A stretch of DNA of 64,000 nt from Lycium barbarum (taxonomy: Eukaryota > Streptophyta > Magnoliopsida > Solanales > Solanaceae). The DNA is taken from the NCBI RefSeq assembly GCF_019175385.1, contig NC_083344.1, positions 21,212,380 to 21,276,379 on the forward strand. The letters are read 5' to 3'. The position numbers were made by a program, and so were the translations under genes. The notes beneath the pieces are model-generated. The model was given only the letters and a program-made list of their open reading frames with translations, was not told where the DNA came from and did no database searches. Below, in pieces: positions 38,901-53,900 of the stretch; position 1 is the stretch's first letter, and every line of letters starts with the position of its first letter.

Positions 38901-41900
38901 ATTTGTTTGCAAAGAGTGTACTCAGATATTTGACTCTTGACTATGATACTACTTTCTCTTCTATGGGCAAAATTACATTTGAATTTGTCCAGGAATTTCT
39001 TGTAGGGGTGATAAAATAGCCCACAAATTATGACCCATCCAACCTCCAAGATTGGGAGAGTCAATGACCTGCCCCATTTATTAATTCAGCCCATCATAAC
39101 TCATTCAAATTCAGTCCATTTAAAAGTTTGGGCTGATTTGGACCATGAAACTCAAACTGACTAATGAGAAACCTTATCAAAATATTTAAATAATTTTTTG
39201 ATATGTTATATATAATAATAGCTATAATAATAAGAAAACATTATTAGTTTTACATGGAGCAAATTATAAGAAAACAATTAAAGATATTAAAACTTGACCC
39301 ACCCCATCTCTGCTCAACTAACTTTTGGGGAGGGTTGGGCAAAGACCCATTTATTAATTCAGCTTATTTTGATCCGCAAAAATTCAACCTAAATTGTCCA
39401 TTTAACATGCCTAGTTTCTTTGTATGGTTGTTCATCGTTATTAGCATCTTCATCAGTTGTAAGATGAGGTCCGTGTGATTGGGAGTTCAGAGATCTTGTA
39501 GGTTGATTAGGTCAATCACAATACACAAATGTTGATTTGTGAATATCCCATTATGATCAACTATGATCAGATTAAATTTTGTTAGATCTAAATGGATCTG
39601 ATAAAATCAGTTTGCTCGATTATAAGCATTTTCGGAACTTAGGAGCAAGCTGAAATCATTCTTGATTCTCAAATCTCCTAGAATTAAGGGATTAATTTCT
39701 AAGTTTGTTTTTCTCTTTAATATAAATTTGAACCTCTACAAATGAATAAAATAAAAGCATTTTTGGTTAAAACAACATTTACTAGTAATAGATTATGTTG
39801 CCACCTATATACTGAAGAACCCGTTCTTCAATATAAGTAAATTGCGGAATAATAAATCAACACAAGAATTTTTACGTGGAATCTCCTTGTTCAAGGGAGG
39901 CAAAAAACGACGACCTATTTCCAATAGGATTTCCCCAAATCTCCACTATGACTCAGCAGTTTTAAATTTACAACTCTTGCACCTAAGGAACTAAGTGTAG
40001 CTAACTTCTTCAAAAACACTGCCCAGTCTAAGAAGCCCCTTACAAACTCAAAACAACAGCTAATACAAATTCTCTATGAATCTAAAGGATTAGAGTCTAC
40101 GACGTCGACCAAAAGAATCTAACTATTACAACTCAAAAAATTATACGAATATATCTTGATAGGAACAGATTCTTCTTCATTGTACTGATTCTCTATCGCC
40201 TGAAGGCTGAAGACACTATATAAATCTATCTCTATTAGCTCTATAGTCTCTCGGGGGTGAGGGCGAGGAAATGGCAAGCAAGATAGTAAGGCCACAAGCA
40301 CAATAATTTTCTTACCGAGAGGACTTGGCTTCAACATCCCTAAGGACGGCTTGCCACAAACCTGGCTTCAACATCCATAAGGACAGCTTGCCAAGCTAGT
40401 CGAACAGTAAATTTAATTATAGATGTAGAAGTTTTTCTTACAACTAGGCGGGCTTCAACATGCCTAAGGACGGCTTGCCAAACTACTCAACTCGGAAAAA
40501 CTTTTACACTACTACAGATTTAGATCATATAACTCAGAAAACTTTTGTATTTTGTAGCAAGTTAACTTGCTCAATATTTCTTAATCCGATACTAAATTAA
40601 GGACCAGCCTTTTCATACATTTCGAGGAGATTAACAAGAGAAATTTAGAAATCACTCATTTATTTGATATAGAAAAGCTTACAAGATGATCCTCCAAGCA
40701 CTACATAGCCTTCTTTATATAGGAGTTGGAAGACTAGTACAAGACAAACCTATATTACATGGCAAAATTATCATACAAATGGATCCCTTTAAACATGTGG
40801 AGGACCCTAATAAAATAAGAAATACATAAGCCTAAGCATGTGCAGACACTTGAAAGCACGTGGAAGTAGAAATATATACATGGAAAAGCATGTGACGCCA
40901 TATGGTAACATGTGCAAGTTGGGTAGACTTTTGTCTTCTTTTAAGTAGTATGTATAAGCTTGTGGAAAGCAAGTGAAAGTAAGGTAGGAAACATAAAATT
41001 ATAGGAAGATTGTCTTGGCATGGGTGGTAAACTTTTGTGGGTAATTTGTTGAAGTAAGTAGGGATAAGTGGTGAAAATCTTGCATACGTCATTAAGCATC
41101 CTCCCATGTGGCAGTGTTTGATGGTGGAGATGGCAGGCTCGTGTAACCTTCATCTATCCATCTTTCGGCGTCATGCTTTTTCTCGAAACTTTCTTTGTTT
41201 TCTAGACTTCTTTTCAACGACCTTGTTTAGTAGCATTTTTTGTTGGAAAATCCCGCTATATTGTGCTCCATTTTTTGTGAATTATGAGATGAAATATTAA
41301 ATCTTATCCTTGCAATAGCCTGAGTGACTTCATCCCTGATGATTTCATACGGTACTTGATACTCCTTTGCTATCTGTCGAACTCTTTACTCTTTACGATG
41401 ATTATCAGTGTAATTCCAACACGCCCATTCCTTTGGCCATATCTCCTTTGGAATGCACTTATTTTGCTGGAAAATAATTCTCTGTGCTTCGCTGTATTCA
41501 TCTTCTAAGGACAAGATGGAGACGGGGAATTTCCACCAGAATGAAATATCCGGTTGTCAATAATTTTTACTGGCCGATGTAACATGAATATTTTTGCTGC
41601 ATAGGAATCTTGAAAACATTGGATCCAATACCTTCGTGGTTTAAACCATTGTAGAAATTTTCTGAGAGCAGGTTCAACCTCGTCAAAATCCCGGAACATC
41701 TCGCACTTGAATTCCCTAAAGATATGATACTGGTGACACAAGTACCAAAAAAACCATAATAGCTCTTGTAGAAAATCATTGGCCAGTTACTATATGAATA
41801 CATGACAGAATGGGTATTCTGGATTGACTCCAAAAGGCTTAAGGATGGATCCTCCATATTGCCTGAAAACTTGAAGCTCATAAAAAGTCCTTTCTATAAG

Positions 41901-44900
41901 GATGGATGGATCAAATGGGTCCACGACCTGGCCGAATAATTCTGGTGGATGATTTGCTATCGTGGATAAACTAGCTCCTAGTGAGCTTGCAAGCATGAAA
42001 ATTTGGCTAGTTGGTCTTTTTTTTTCTTTTTTTTTTTTTTTTGTTTGTCCTGTTCTGACAAAAATCTCTATGAAAATTCATCCGACCTGGATAGGAAACC
42101 TGCTAGAATATTATCCTTCCCCTTGAGGTGCTTCACTTGGAATTTGTAAGGGGAGAACCACTGTGCCTATATGAGAATCTACGGATTTGGAATAATTTTT
42201 GAATTTATCTAGATCATATTCGGGAAAGCCTTCATATCGTGTCTATTAGAATTTCCGTGGTGAATTAAAAAGAAATTGAACATTTTAATTTCATTCACAA
42301 AAAGAATTTCTTTGAAAGTGGAATGATAGTGTTGTTCTGCATCTTTGAACCTTCCACTGGCATATCCACAATTTTCCGCTGGCCATTTTTTTCTTCAACA
42401 AGTACCGCACTCCAACATTCGTTGCTGGCATCAGTCTGTAATATTTTCCTTTCGTCTGAGGGGATATGGAGAGCTTTGACTTCTTTGGATATTTCTTTTA
42501 TCTTTTGAACTGCTTCATCTTGTGTTTTCCCCCAAACGTTGAACATTTTTCTAAGTGGAGAAATGTGTGTAGAGACATTAGGGATAAAATCTAACATAAT
42601 TAATCACACCTCTATCCCAAGATGATAAATTCTCTATCCCAAATAAACTTACCCTTTTCTCACACTTAGCCAAAGCTAAATACTTCTCCAAGTTTGACCT
42701 TAAATTCAGGTTTTGGCAATTGGGAATACACCCTGAAGAAAGAGCAAAAATAGGCTGCGTACCCGATCACCACTTTCAATGGAAAGTCATGCCATTTGGG
42801 TTAAAAACTACACCCTCTCTTTTCTAAAAGGCCATGATAAAAATATTTCAACCCATCCTTCACACATCACTAATTTACATTGATGACATATTACTATTTA
42901 GTGATACTGTGGAAGAACACCTCAACTTGCTCCATCAGTTTCATGATCTAATAAGGGAAAATGAAATAATAGTCTCAGCAAAAAAAGATGGTTCTTGTTC
43001 AAAAAGAAATTGATTTTCTGAGAATGCATTTTGTCCATGGAACATACAGATGGGGGCCACACATTTGCTAGGTTTCAGACACTAGCTTCACAACAAAGCA
43101 ACTCTAGCAATTTTTAGGTGTGATTAATTATGTTAGAGATTTTATCCCTAATGTCTCTACATACATTTCTCCTCTTACAAAAATGCCCAAGTTAGGAGGA
43201 AGACACAAGATGAAGGAGTTCAAAAAATAAAAGAAATATCCAAACAAACCAAAGCCCTCCATATCCCCTCAGACGGAAGGAAAATATTACAGACTGATGC
43301 CAATATTGTAGCGCAATACTTCTTGAAGAAAAAGATGGCCAGTGGAAAGTTCAAAGATGCGGAACAACACTATCATTCCACATTCAAAGAAATTCTTGCA
43401 GTGAAGAACGAAATTCAGAAGTTCAATTTTTTTTAATTCACACAGAATTTCTAAAGAAATGATATGAAGGCTCTCTCGAATATCGAGATAAATCCAAAAA
43501 TTATTCCAAATCGCAGATTCTCAGATGGGCACAGTGATTCTCCCCTTACAAATTCCAAGTGAAGCACCTCAAAGGGAAGGATAATATTCTAGCAGATTTC
43601 CTATTCAGGCTAGACGAATTTCAAAGAGATTTTTGTCAGAACAGGACAAGCAAAAGAAAAAGCCAACTAGCCAAATTTTCATGCTTGGAAGCTCACCAAG
43701 AGCCAGTTCATCCAGGATAGCAAATCATCCACCAAAATTATTCAGCTAGGTCGTAGACCCGTTTGATCGATCCATCCTTATAGAAAGAAGGACTTTCTAT
43801 GAGCTTCAAGTTTTAAGGCAATATGGAGGATCCAGCCTTAAGTCGTTTGGAGTCAATCCAGAATACCCATTCTGTAATGATTTTCCACAAGAGCTATTAT
43901 GGTTTTCTTGGTACTTGTGTCACTAGTATTACATCTTTATGGAATTCAAGTGTGATATGTTATGGGATTTTGACAAGGTTGAACCTGCTCTCAAGAAATT
44001 TCTACAATGGTTTAAACCACGAAAGTATTGGGTCCAATGTTTTCGAGATTCCTATGCAGCAAAAGTATTCATGTTACATCGGCCAGTAAAGATTATTGAC
44101 AGAAAGGTCTATGCGCAGCCGATATTTCATTCTGGTGGAAATTCCTCATCTCTATCTTATCCTTGGAAGATGAATATAGCGAAGTACAAAGAATTATTTT
44201 CCAGTAAAATAAGTGCATTCCAAAGGAGATATGGCCAAAGGAGTGGGCGCGTTGGAATTGTACTGATAATCATCCCCACTGGAAAGAGTCTGAAAGACGG
44301 CAAAGGAGTACCAAGTACCGTATGAAATCATCAGGGATGGTCACTCAGGCTATCACAAGGATAAGATTAAATATTCCATCTCAGAATTCATAAAAAATGG
44401 AGCACAATATAGCGGGATCATCCAACAAAAAATGCTACTACACAAGGTCGTTGAAAACAAGCCAAGAAAACAAAGAAAGTTCCGAGAAAAAGCATGACGC
44501 CGAAAGACGGATAGATGAAGGTTACATGAGCCCGCCATCTCCACCATCAAACACTGCCACATGGGATGATGCTTAATTACGTATGCAAGATTTTCACCAC
44601 TTATCCTTACTTATCTCAACAAATTACCCTCAAAAGTTTACTACCCATGCCAAGACAAATCTTCCTATAATTTTATATTTCCTTACTTTCACATGCTCAC
44701 CACATGGTTTCCACAAGCTTACACATGCTATCTAAAAGAAGACAGAAGTCTACCCCACTTGCACATGCTACCATATGGCGTCACATGCTTTTTCATGTAT
44801 ATATTTCTACTTCCACATGCTTTCAAGTGTTTGCACATGCTTTGTCATGCTTAGGTTTATGTATTTCTTGTTTTATTAGGGTCCACCACATGTTTAAGGG

Positions 44901-47900
44901 ACCCATTTGTATAAGTTTGCCATGTATATAGGTTTGCCTTGTATTAGTCTTCCAACTCCTATATAAAGGAGACTATGTAGTACTTGGAAGATCATCAAAT
45001 AATCATCTTGTAAACTTTGCTATATCAAATAAATAAGTGCTTTCTAAATATCTCTCTTGTTCTCCTCGAAATGTATGGAAAGGCTAGTCCTTAATTTAGT
45101 AGTGTAAAAAAAATTTTCCGAGTTAAGTAGCTTGGCAAACCGTCCTTCGGGATGTTGAAGTCGTAAGAAAAACTTTTACATCTATGATCAAATTTGTTGT
45201 TCGACTAGCTTGGCAAGCCGTCCAGATGGATGTTGAAGCTAAGTTTGTGGCAAGTCGTCCTGATGGATGTTGAAGCCAGGGTTGTGGCAAGCCGTCCTTA
45301 GGGATGTTAAAGCCCAATCCTTTCTGTAAGAAAACTATTGTGCTTGTGGCCTTGCTATCTTGGTTGTTATTTCATCGCCCTCACACCCCCCCCCCCCCCT
45401 CCCCCTCAGCATCAATGTAATGCTTCATATAAAAGTAGCTCCAAATCCTAGTAGAATAAGTTCAAGAAATTCAAGAACCTAAACCAAGTCAAACTTGGTT
45501 TCCAAACTGCGTCGACCTTCTCCTACATCAAGGCTAATTCCATGTGTTTAATTATGATAATAATTCCAAGTCTTGAACTTGTGTTCCTTGTAGAATTGGA
45601 TTAAGCCTTAATCCCAATTCTTCAAGGATTCCTCTTTGCGCTTGGAACAGCCTGTCTTGCATGGACCAAACAGTCTCCACCTCTTCTGCAAAGGACCCGG
45701 TTCATCCTGCATCCTTGTTGCCTGCTTTACCAGTTTCTTTTGGAGATCTGTTAAGGACCTAGTTCTTGTATATAGTTGCCCATCTTTCTTGAACATTGAT
45801 TGTTAATTATACACTGCTTGTCAATCATCAAAACTTCATTAAGAACTTGAATTGAGATTCAGATCAAAGCAGCTCAACAACTAGGCAACATCACCCAGCA
45901 ACATCAACCGAAGCCAATAGTTCTGTTAAGGAAGTTCCAGTCGAGACAACCATGAACCAAGGCAATGAATCCTCTCAATTGTTCTTTCAGTTCTCAACGG
46001 CAGGAATTACTTGGAATCGGCACAATTCACCTGTTTGGCATCAATGTTGGATGGAAACTTGGAACCTAACCAGAGAGACGAAAAAGCGCGAAGCTCCATG
46101 GAACCTACAATAGGTAAACCATATTGTTGCTACCCACTTCTAGAGATGTTTTGGAGGCTATTAGCGAGACTTGTTTAGATGTAAAAAAAAAAAAGCTAGG
46201 CAGGGAGAGAGATAACAACTTACAATAATGAGAACGTTTTTCTGTGGTACGCATTAGATCAATGCTCTATAATCATGAATCAGAGTGTCCTGTGGATAAT
46301 GTAAAAGCGAAAAAAAAAAAGGGTATATCTATTTCTGACAGGATTGGACCATGAATTCGATGAACTTCTTTATCAAATTCTTGGAAAGAAGAAACCACTG
46401 CCCACTTTGAGGGAATTTTTTCTCAAATTAGGCAGGACGAAATCGGAGGAATGTTATGATAAAACATGTTCCAATCCTGAATAAAAAGACAAAGACTCAT
46501 TCACAAAAAATATGCACACTCAAGAGACCTACGGGAAGATCCAACCAAACCCTCCTAACCAACGGGAAGGAAAAAAGGATCACACTACCATGGCAGCCAT
46601 GCCCTTTAGACGATCAACGAAGAATTCGGACAGCAAGCTTCTCCAAAAACGTGAAGCAATTAGAGCTACAGCACAAGCTTCTCCAATCTCAACTTCATCA
46701 GTATCAACTATATGTGGAGAGATACACCAGCACCGTGCCAAGACGTCTTCTAGGGAAGGAACCGTGAGACCTCCCAAGATTTGATTCCTTACAGAGCCAA
46801 GATCACATCAGAGTCCTTTAAACACCAAACGATAAATAACGTCACTCGTTGTAGCTCGTGTAGTGTACTACCAGAAAGTGTCATAAGAGAGTCAACTGAT
46901 TTGATTTACCCCAAGTAACTTGCCATATCCTGATCATTTTGTTGTAGTTGGAAAATATCTGAAAAGACTTAGTATATGTTTTGTACATCATTCGTATACA
47001 AAGCCTTTGCATTAGTCCAAACCTTTTAAGTTTTACAAGAGTGAGATAAATTGAGCAATATAGGACTCAGATTAATTCCACAAAAGACCACATAATTGTG
47101 CGTCAATTCTATTCACTTAGTTCTTTCAGTAGCAGCAATATCACTACCACTTTTAACTAGGTGATCATCAAATCCTTGAACTATAAACATAGCTCAATTG
47201 AAGCAGACTATGACATGTAATTACTATTACCCTCCAATTCATAGTAGTAATAGTGGGAGAACATGAAATGGACGGAAAAAAGAAGTTCAATACCACCTGT
47301 ATTAAAAAATCTATCTTTTGGTCTTATAGAGGTATCCAAATAATTCTAAAACTGACAATTAAATAGTAGAACTCCAAAATCGAGACCAAGACACTGATAT
47401 CACCTGAAGACTACCTGAAAAGACAGATCTTAGATTCTAGAAAGTGAATTCCAGAAGTGTCAGACGGTTGAAATTCCAAATGCTGGAGTGCCGGAAAAGT
47501 GAATCCCAACAGGGATTTGCCCGGTGTTTAGGAAGGCGAGCGTCTTATGCCTTTTCGTGTGAGGTGAGGAGTGGCGAGCCTTCATCGCCATTAATAGCCA
47601 AGGCGTGGCTTTTTTGGAAAGGCGAGGTTGAGACGAGAAAGGCGAGCTGTGGCGAAACGCAAGCATGGCGACGCCTTTTAATTCAAAAAAAAAATGTATG
47701 TAACTTAAAACAAAACAGAATAAAGAGAGCAAGAGATTAATTTTTACCTAGGGTTTCACTTTCAGCCGCTGATGCATTTCCATCTTCCTCAGTCGCTGCA
47801 GCTAGGGTTTTCCTTACCTGTTTCTTTCCTCCTTCTTCTTCTTCTTCTTATTCTTCTTTCTTTTCTTTCTTCTTTCTTTCTTTGACTTTTCCGACAGCCG

Positions 47901-50900
47901 CTGCAGCAGATTAGCCTTGTTCAGGCATATCTGACTTTTCCGGCAGCCGGCCGATGACCCTATTCCGAAGATTTCTTTTTTTCCATTTCAGTATTGTTAT
48001 TATTTTTTAAGTTATATGAGTTTTTGTCTTTTATAGTTATATAAACAGATTTCAATCATGTCATCATCCCGTTCCGAGAGCAAAGACATAGATTGGAATT
48101 TTGGTAGAAAAGGTCAAACTCCGCATGAAGTTATATGTATTTTTTGTGAAAAAAGCAGCAACGGTGAAATAACCCGGCACAAACAACATTTACTTGGTAT
48201 CTGAACAGATTCTAACCTTGTACAAGATGTCCGGAATCGGTTATAGCGGAAATAAGAGCTTATATGGAACAAAAGAATATGGCAAAAACTCAAATGAGTT
48301 TCGATACATGTGTGGCTGATCATATGATGATGATATGGATGAAGTTGATGAATGGAGCCTCCTCCCTCCAAAACTCAAAAAAGGAAGACCGGGACGAAAG
48401 GTCCTTTGAATCTTTATTACTCACAGAAGTCAAAGGAAGGGGCGGGTAATAATTCGAGTATAGAAAGAACCAAGAAGCTTTTAAGGGGTCATGTTGTAGG
48501 TGCTTTTGTAAGATGGGTCTATGATCCAGGGCTCCCTTTCAATTGTGTCAATTGCAAAAGTTTTAAAAAAGTCATTGCCTACATAGGAGAATATGGCTCT
48601 GGAATGAAGCCTCCCACCTATCACGAAGTTTGAGTATAGAGTTACTTATCTCAAAAAAGAGGTGAAGAAGGTGGACAAGATTGTTGAAGAACACAAAGTG
48701 AACTCTTCTACAGATTCCACTAAAATGTACAGCTTGTTTGAGAAGACTATTGAGTTAATTGGAAAGGATAATGTTGTACAAGTGGTTACCGATAATGCTA
48801 GTGAAAATGTAAAAGCAGGTGACATGATGAAGGGCATATTTCCACATATTTATTGGACTCCATGTGTTGCCCATTGTATCAATTTGATATTTGGTGACAT
48901 TTTCGAGATGAACCCGTATGCTTCAGGTAACTTTAATACAGTTGTGTACTTGTGTTTAATATAGCATCCACTTTCTTTACAATCTATACTTATTAACTAT
49001 TTTGTATTTCTTTTATAGTTTTTATCAAGGCCACTAAGATGTATGCTTACATTAGTCAGAGGCCATTGCTATTAAACTTGATGAGGAAGTTTACAAATGA
49101 AAGAAATTTGGTGAGACCGAGCAAGACTAGATTTGCAACAGCTTTCTAGACTTTTCATAGTTTTTACATGCAAAAGAAAAACTTAAAAAGCCTGGTCACT
49201 TCAAATGAATGGAACGGGGAAAGAGGTTGCGAGGCATATTGTTTCTCCAGCATTTTGGAATGATGTTGTTAAGGCACTTAAAGTTGGTGGTCCTTTGATT
49301 ATCGTACTTTGTTTGGTGGATGGGGTGAAAAAACCACCAATGGGCTATCTTTATAAAGCTATGGATCTGGCCAAAGAATCTATTGCAAAATCATTTAGGA
49401 GTGATGAGAAGCAGTATGACAAAGTTTTTGAGATCATTGATAAAAGATGGTCAGGTCAACTTCATCGACCTTTGCATGCAGCAAGACATATTCTGAACCC
49501 AGGGTTGTATTATAAGAATGAAGCTGCTGAAACTTTGGATGCAAAAGTGTGGGATGACTACATTTCATGTGTTGAGAAGTTGTCCCTGATCAAAATGTGG
49601 TAGATAAAATGTCGAGTGAGCTTGGTAAGTACATAGATGGGACATTTGGTTAGGAATCTGCCATTAGAGCTGGAGACCATTTGTCACCGAGTAAGTTAGT
49701 TGTTTTTGATTTCTTTATACATAATAGTTAATACTTTAATATTTTTTCTATAGCCGAATGATGGATGCAATATGGTAATCATGTTCTAGCCTTGCAAAAG
49801 TTTGCCATCAAAGTACTAAGCTTAACCTGTAGCTCGAAGTGAAAGAAATTAGAGTGTGTATGAATATGCGAGAACTTAGAAGAAGATTTATTCTATTCTA
49901 TATTACATTATCCTTATTTTATTAGTATTCTTTAATTACTCTCTACAACTTGTGCACAGATTCAATCCAAGAAAAGGAATAGACTTGAGATAAAACATCT
50001 TAATGATCTAGTGTGTATTAAGTACAATAGAACATTGAAGCGTTGTTATAAAGCTCGTGACACCATTGATCCAATTAGGTTGGAGGGTATTAAGGATGTA
50101 AATGAATGGCTAACTGGAGCACCCGAAGAGCATGCAAAGGATGCAAAGGAAGAGTCAGAAGATGGTGGTCTCACTTGGGGTATTATTGATTCGGCAAGTG
50201 GAGTTGAGGAGAGCATCTATGATCTTAGGGCGAGTTGTTCAAGTCCAATGAACAAGGATAAAGGGGTGGCTTCAAGTTCAAGTCGATCCCTAGTTGATGA
50301 AGAAGATGAGAGCCAATATAATGCTAACACTCTTGTGGTTGAAGAATTTGGAGATCTTGAAGAAGAATAGATGTTGCATCGTTATAATTTGGTTTTGAAT
50401 TTGTGTGTCTTATGACTTATTAACTATCTAGTTGGAGACTTTCAGACTTTAGTATCAACTATCTACTTGTTTTTCAATTGAAATATTTGCTAGTATTTTG
50501 TTGAGTATTTTGAGTTTTTGGGTATTTGCATATGCATATTTAATATTTTAATTTTTTGTGTTAATTCTCGCCTCGCTTCTAACACCGCTCGCCACGCTTC
50601 GCCATGAGGCGTGAGGCAAGCCCTTATTGCCACGCCTCGCCTCTCGCCATCCTAAACAATGGGTTTGCCAAAAAATTGAGGTTCAGTATATCTCGGATTA
50701 GTGATCTGGATCTGTTCCAGCAAGAAATTGAGAAAGGAGACCACTGGAGATGGCTATTCGACGTCAGGCGACTCCATTGATGTCAGATCGGCTAGAAGAG
50801 ATGCCGGAATTCTGCCTCCCTGCACATGGGCGAAGCTCAGGCAAATCGGCACGTCACTACTGACAGTGAAACTGTTGGCGATGGGCTTCTCGGTCTAAGG

Positions 50901-53900
50901 TCGTTCGAGTCCTGTGATTCTTTTGGATAGAAAGTGACACTCATAAATTACTCCTACACCACCAAATTAAACTGGGCAGATACAGAAGATTCTCTTTTCC
51001 ACCCAGAGGCTTTGGGGGGTAAGAAGGAAAGGAAAGAGAGATGAGAATTCCTCTATGAGTCTAATACCATATTGAATATTGGGAAAAGTATGAGATGAAA
51101 TAGAAAGCTTGATTATTCCCTCAAGCTCGGTTGGGATTATAGCTATTACATTGTATACATTTTTGGTTAGCATATAATTACAAAATTAATTCCCATTTAC
51201 ATATTCAAATCCTAATCATATCAAATCATTCTGATTATGCAAATCATATAATGTCTCCACATAAACAAACGTTAAGAGGCAAGATTAGCAATAGAACTTA
51301 ACAGCTAGAATTTGCAACTAAGACCAGACTTGAAGATAACAATATATACCATCCAAGTGTGATTTCAGTCTAACCTTTTTGGAAGAATTATGCAAAGCGT
51401 AACAGCAGAAGCATGCTGAGAAAAAATTGCAAAATTTATTCCACTTTCAATTTCTGATACTCCTAGTGGATGAGCCAGACCAGGGGAAACTTCGAATGGA
51501 GAGAAAGCGTCCAGCATTTGAGTAGCTTCTTCCTACAATCATGAGCACAAATGAAGAAATCAAATATTTAAGTTTCCCATAGGACAGTAGTAATCTTGTT
51601 CGCTTTCAAGAACAGAGGTCAGCCAAGAAAGGAACCAGACAAGGAAAGCAAAATTAGCTGTCGTTTGGTTTACATAATTAGGATAAGTTAGGATATCTCA
51701 TTTGTATTGTATAAGATCATAGGTGAGACAAGAATTTTTCTTCCGATTGTGGCATAACATATTGTGCAGTGGATAAATGACCATAGTAATTTACATGCAA
51801 AACGTAGTTCTATCGAAATTTAACCCCACAAATTGCCCATAAACCAGGCAACAAATTACTAATTATAGGATAAATCAGGGAAAAAGAGACACCTGGGGGG
51901 CTTTTGTGAGTTTCTGTGGATGGGGAGGGGCAAAGTGGAAGTCGAAGAAGAAAAAGAAGAAGAATCTGTAGGGTGAGGTGGCCAGATAGTCTGAGGGAGG
52001 TGGTCAATAGTCTGCCTCGGGTCCTAACTTCTAAGATTGAAGAAGATATAGGAAGGAGAAAATGTGAGAATGACAAACTCTTCACCATTATACTTGAGGT
52101 GCAGATTGGTCATGTCCTTATAAAAAGGAGATAACTGTCCAGATCAATTGGCTCCATCATCAATTCCTACATCAGATGCTACCAGAAAAAGTGAACACGA
52201 CAAAAAAGAGAATAATATGTCTAGGTAGCATTGTGATTACCAAGTACTGGGATATGCACAAAAGCATACTCCTGACAAAGGATTTAGTTCTCTGTCTTAT
52301 GATTTAGACTATGAAATGTTAAACTGCTCATACCACTCTCTAAAACAAAGCCCTGGCATAGACCTTAGTGACCCTACTTAAACATTAAACATGTCCACGT
52401 AGTTTGGGCATGAAGAAAGAAAAAAAAAAAAAAAGAAATAGTACTTATCGAGCACATCAGACTTTCAAATTGAAATGTCTCAAGGCAGTTCAGCACCCCG
52501 AAAATTACATAATAAGGAGGACTTTCCTGAACGCTGTTGTTGTTCACTGGAAAAAGGGAGTGCACAAAAGTTAAATCTTTGGCATTTTTTGTGCACATGG
52601 TTAGAAGGAAAGCTGAAGGAATCAACGCTCATCTCTAGCAAATTAACTCCTGCAAGAGTGCAGGAAAATGTAAGGGAAGTCATGACAGTAATACCACATA
52701 AATTGATCTTTCTCAAGGAAGTCCTCCTTTTGATATTAAATAATAAGTGCTAATTTTCTTATACTTCAACTTTCTAGGAATACATTTCTGCAGTGAATAT
52801 GTATATTTCATGCTTACGATCCCATATTCAGATACTTTATGATCAGCAAAGCAAAGAATTTGCAACAGCTTCGTAGACCCTTGAACAAACTTCAACCTAT
52901 TTACATTTCATCTCATAAGCCTTCCTAGTTAATACATCCGCTATTTATTAGTCCAAATTGGAGAGCCAAAAGTAGAGACATCTCATTTTCCATGACTACA
53001 CAGGGACCAAAATCAGCTCAAAGAAATCACAAACTTGATAGTGATTTATTGGACAACCACCATGAGACTGCTCAACGTGATTCCTCAAGAAAATGACATC
53101 TTTAATTATCCACATAGAGCTATGAAACAAGGTACAAGAGCTGCTGGCCTTTCAATGCTTCCCACTAGACGCTAGGCTATACTGATACTCCCTCTATCCC
53201 AATTTATGTCTCACTTTCCTTTTTAGTCTGTCCCAAAAAGAATGTCACATTTCTATATTTAGACATAATTTAACTTTATGAGATAATTTAGAGCCTCACA
53301 AATATCTAAGGCTTGTTTTGGACCATAAATTTCAAAAGACTTCCTTTCTTTCTTAAACTCCGTACATAGTCAAATGGTGCCCACATAAATTGGGACAAAG
53401 GATAACTATCAATACAGGAAAAATTGAACAGTCATTTCATTGATCCCAAAAAGAGCATACCCGAATAAGCACACAAAATTACCATGACGGAGAATAAGTC
53501 AAAATCATATTTTCTGTAAAATAAGTCATTCTTGTGTTTGGTTGCTATAACATATTTTCCAAGGAAACCATTTTCCACCTAAGGATGACTTTTCTCACTC
53601 TGGGATGAAGTCGTTTTCCTTCACAACTACCTCAGCACTTAACTTTGTATCGATGTTCCAACCTACACTTTGACATTATTATCAATCTATAACACTCAAA
53701 ATAAAATCATTAAAACTATCAAATATGTAACATTATTATTACTCCCTCCATTTCAAAAAGAACAACTCTACCTCTCTCCTCCTTTTTGGCAACTCTTTAG
53801 TTTCAACTTTTCACATGGCATATTTCAGACCACAAAATTAAAGGGCATTTAAATATCTTAATACCACAAGATTCAAAAGTCTTCTTTACTTTCTTTAGCT

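Larger units (their letters stand above)
42640..45384 (+). mobile_element. Endogenous pararetrovirus fragment, right copy
   Basis: Plus-strand copy: reverse transcriptase end, RNase H, polymerase C-terminal region, intergenic promoter, polyadenylation signal and leader. The part before 43116 is unique and forms the 0.5-kb spacer between inverted arms. Only the 3' portion of a viral genome plus leader is present; movement, coat and protease regions are absent. A caulimovirid rather than an LTR element is favoured because one promoter/polyadenylation region follows the polymerase and no LTR pair is seen. A Solendovirus-like affinity is an inference from host and layout. Confidence 0.8.

Noticed and set aside
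41106..41300. Plus-strand open frame of 64 residues and its mirror at 44353-44562
   Set aside because: Both are antisense readings of the viral inverted arms.
40250..45384. Two gypsy LTR retrotransposons facing each other
   Set aside because: No LTR pair, primer-binding site or integrase was found; the single promoter and leader after the polymerase fits a pararetrovirus better, though this was judged by eye.
46456..46784. Two overlapping open frames of about 100 residues
   Set aside because: They follow a Copia gag remnant and have no independent features.
47460..47740. Overlapping open frames on both strands near 47.5 kb
   Set aside because: They fall across the hAT terminal and subterminal repeats.
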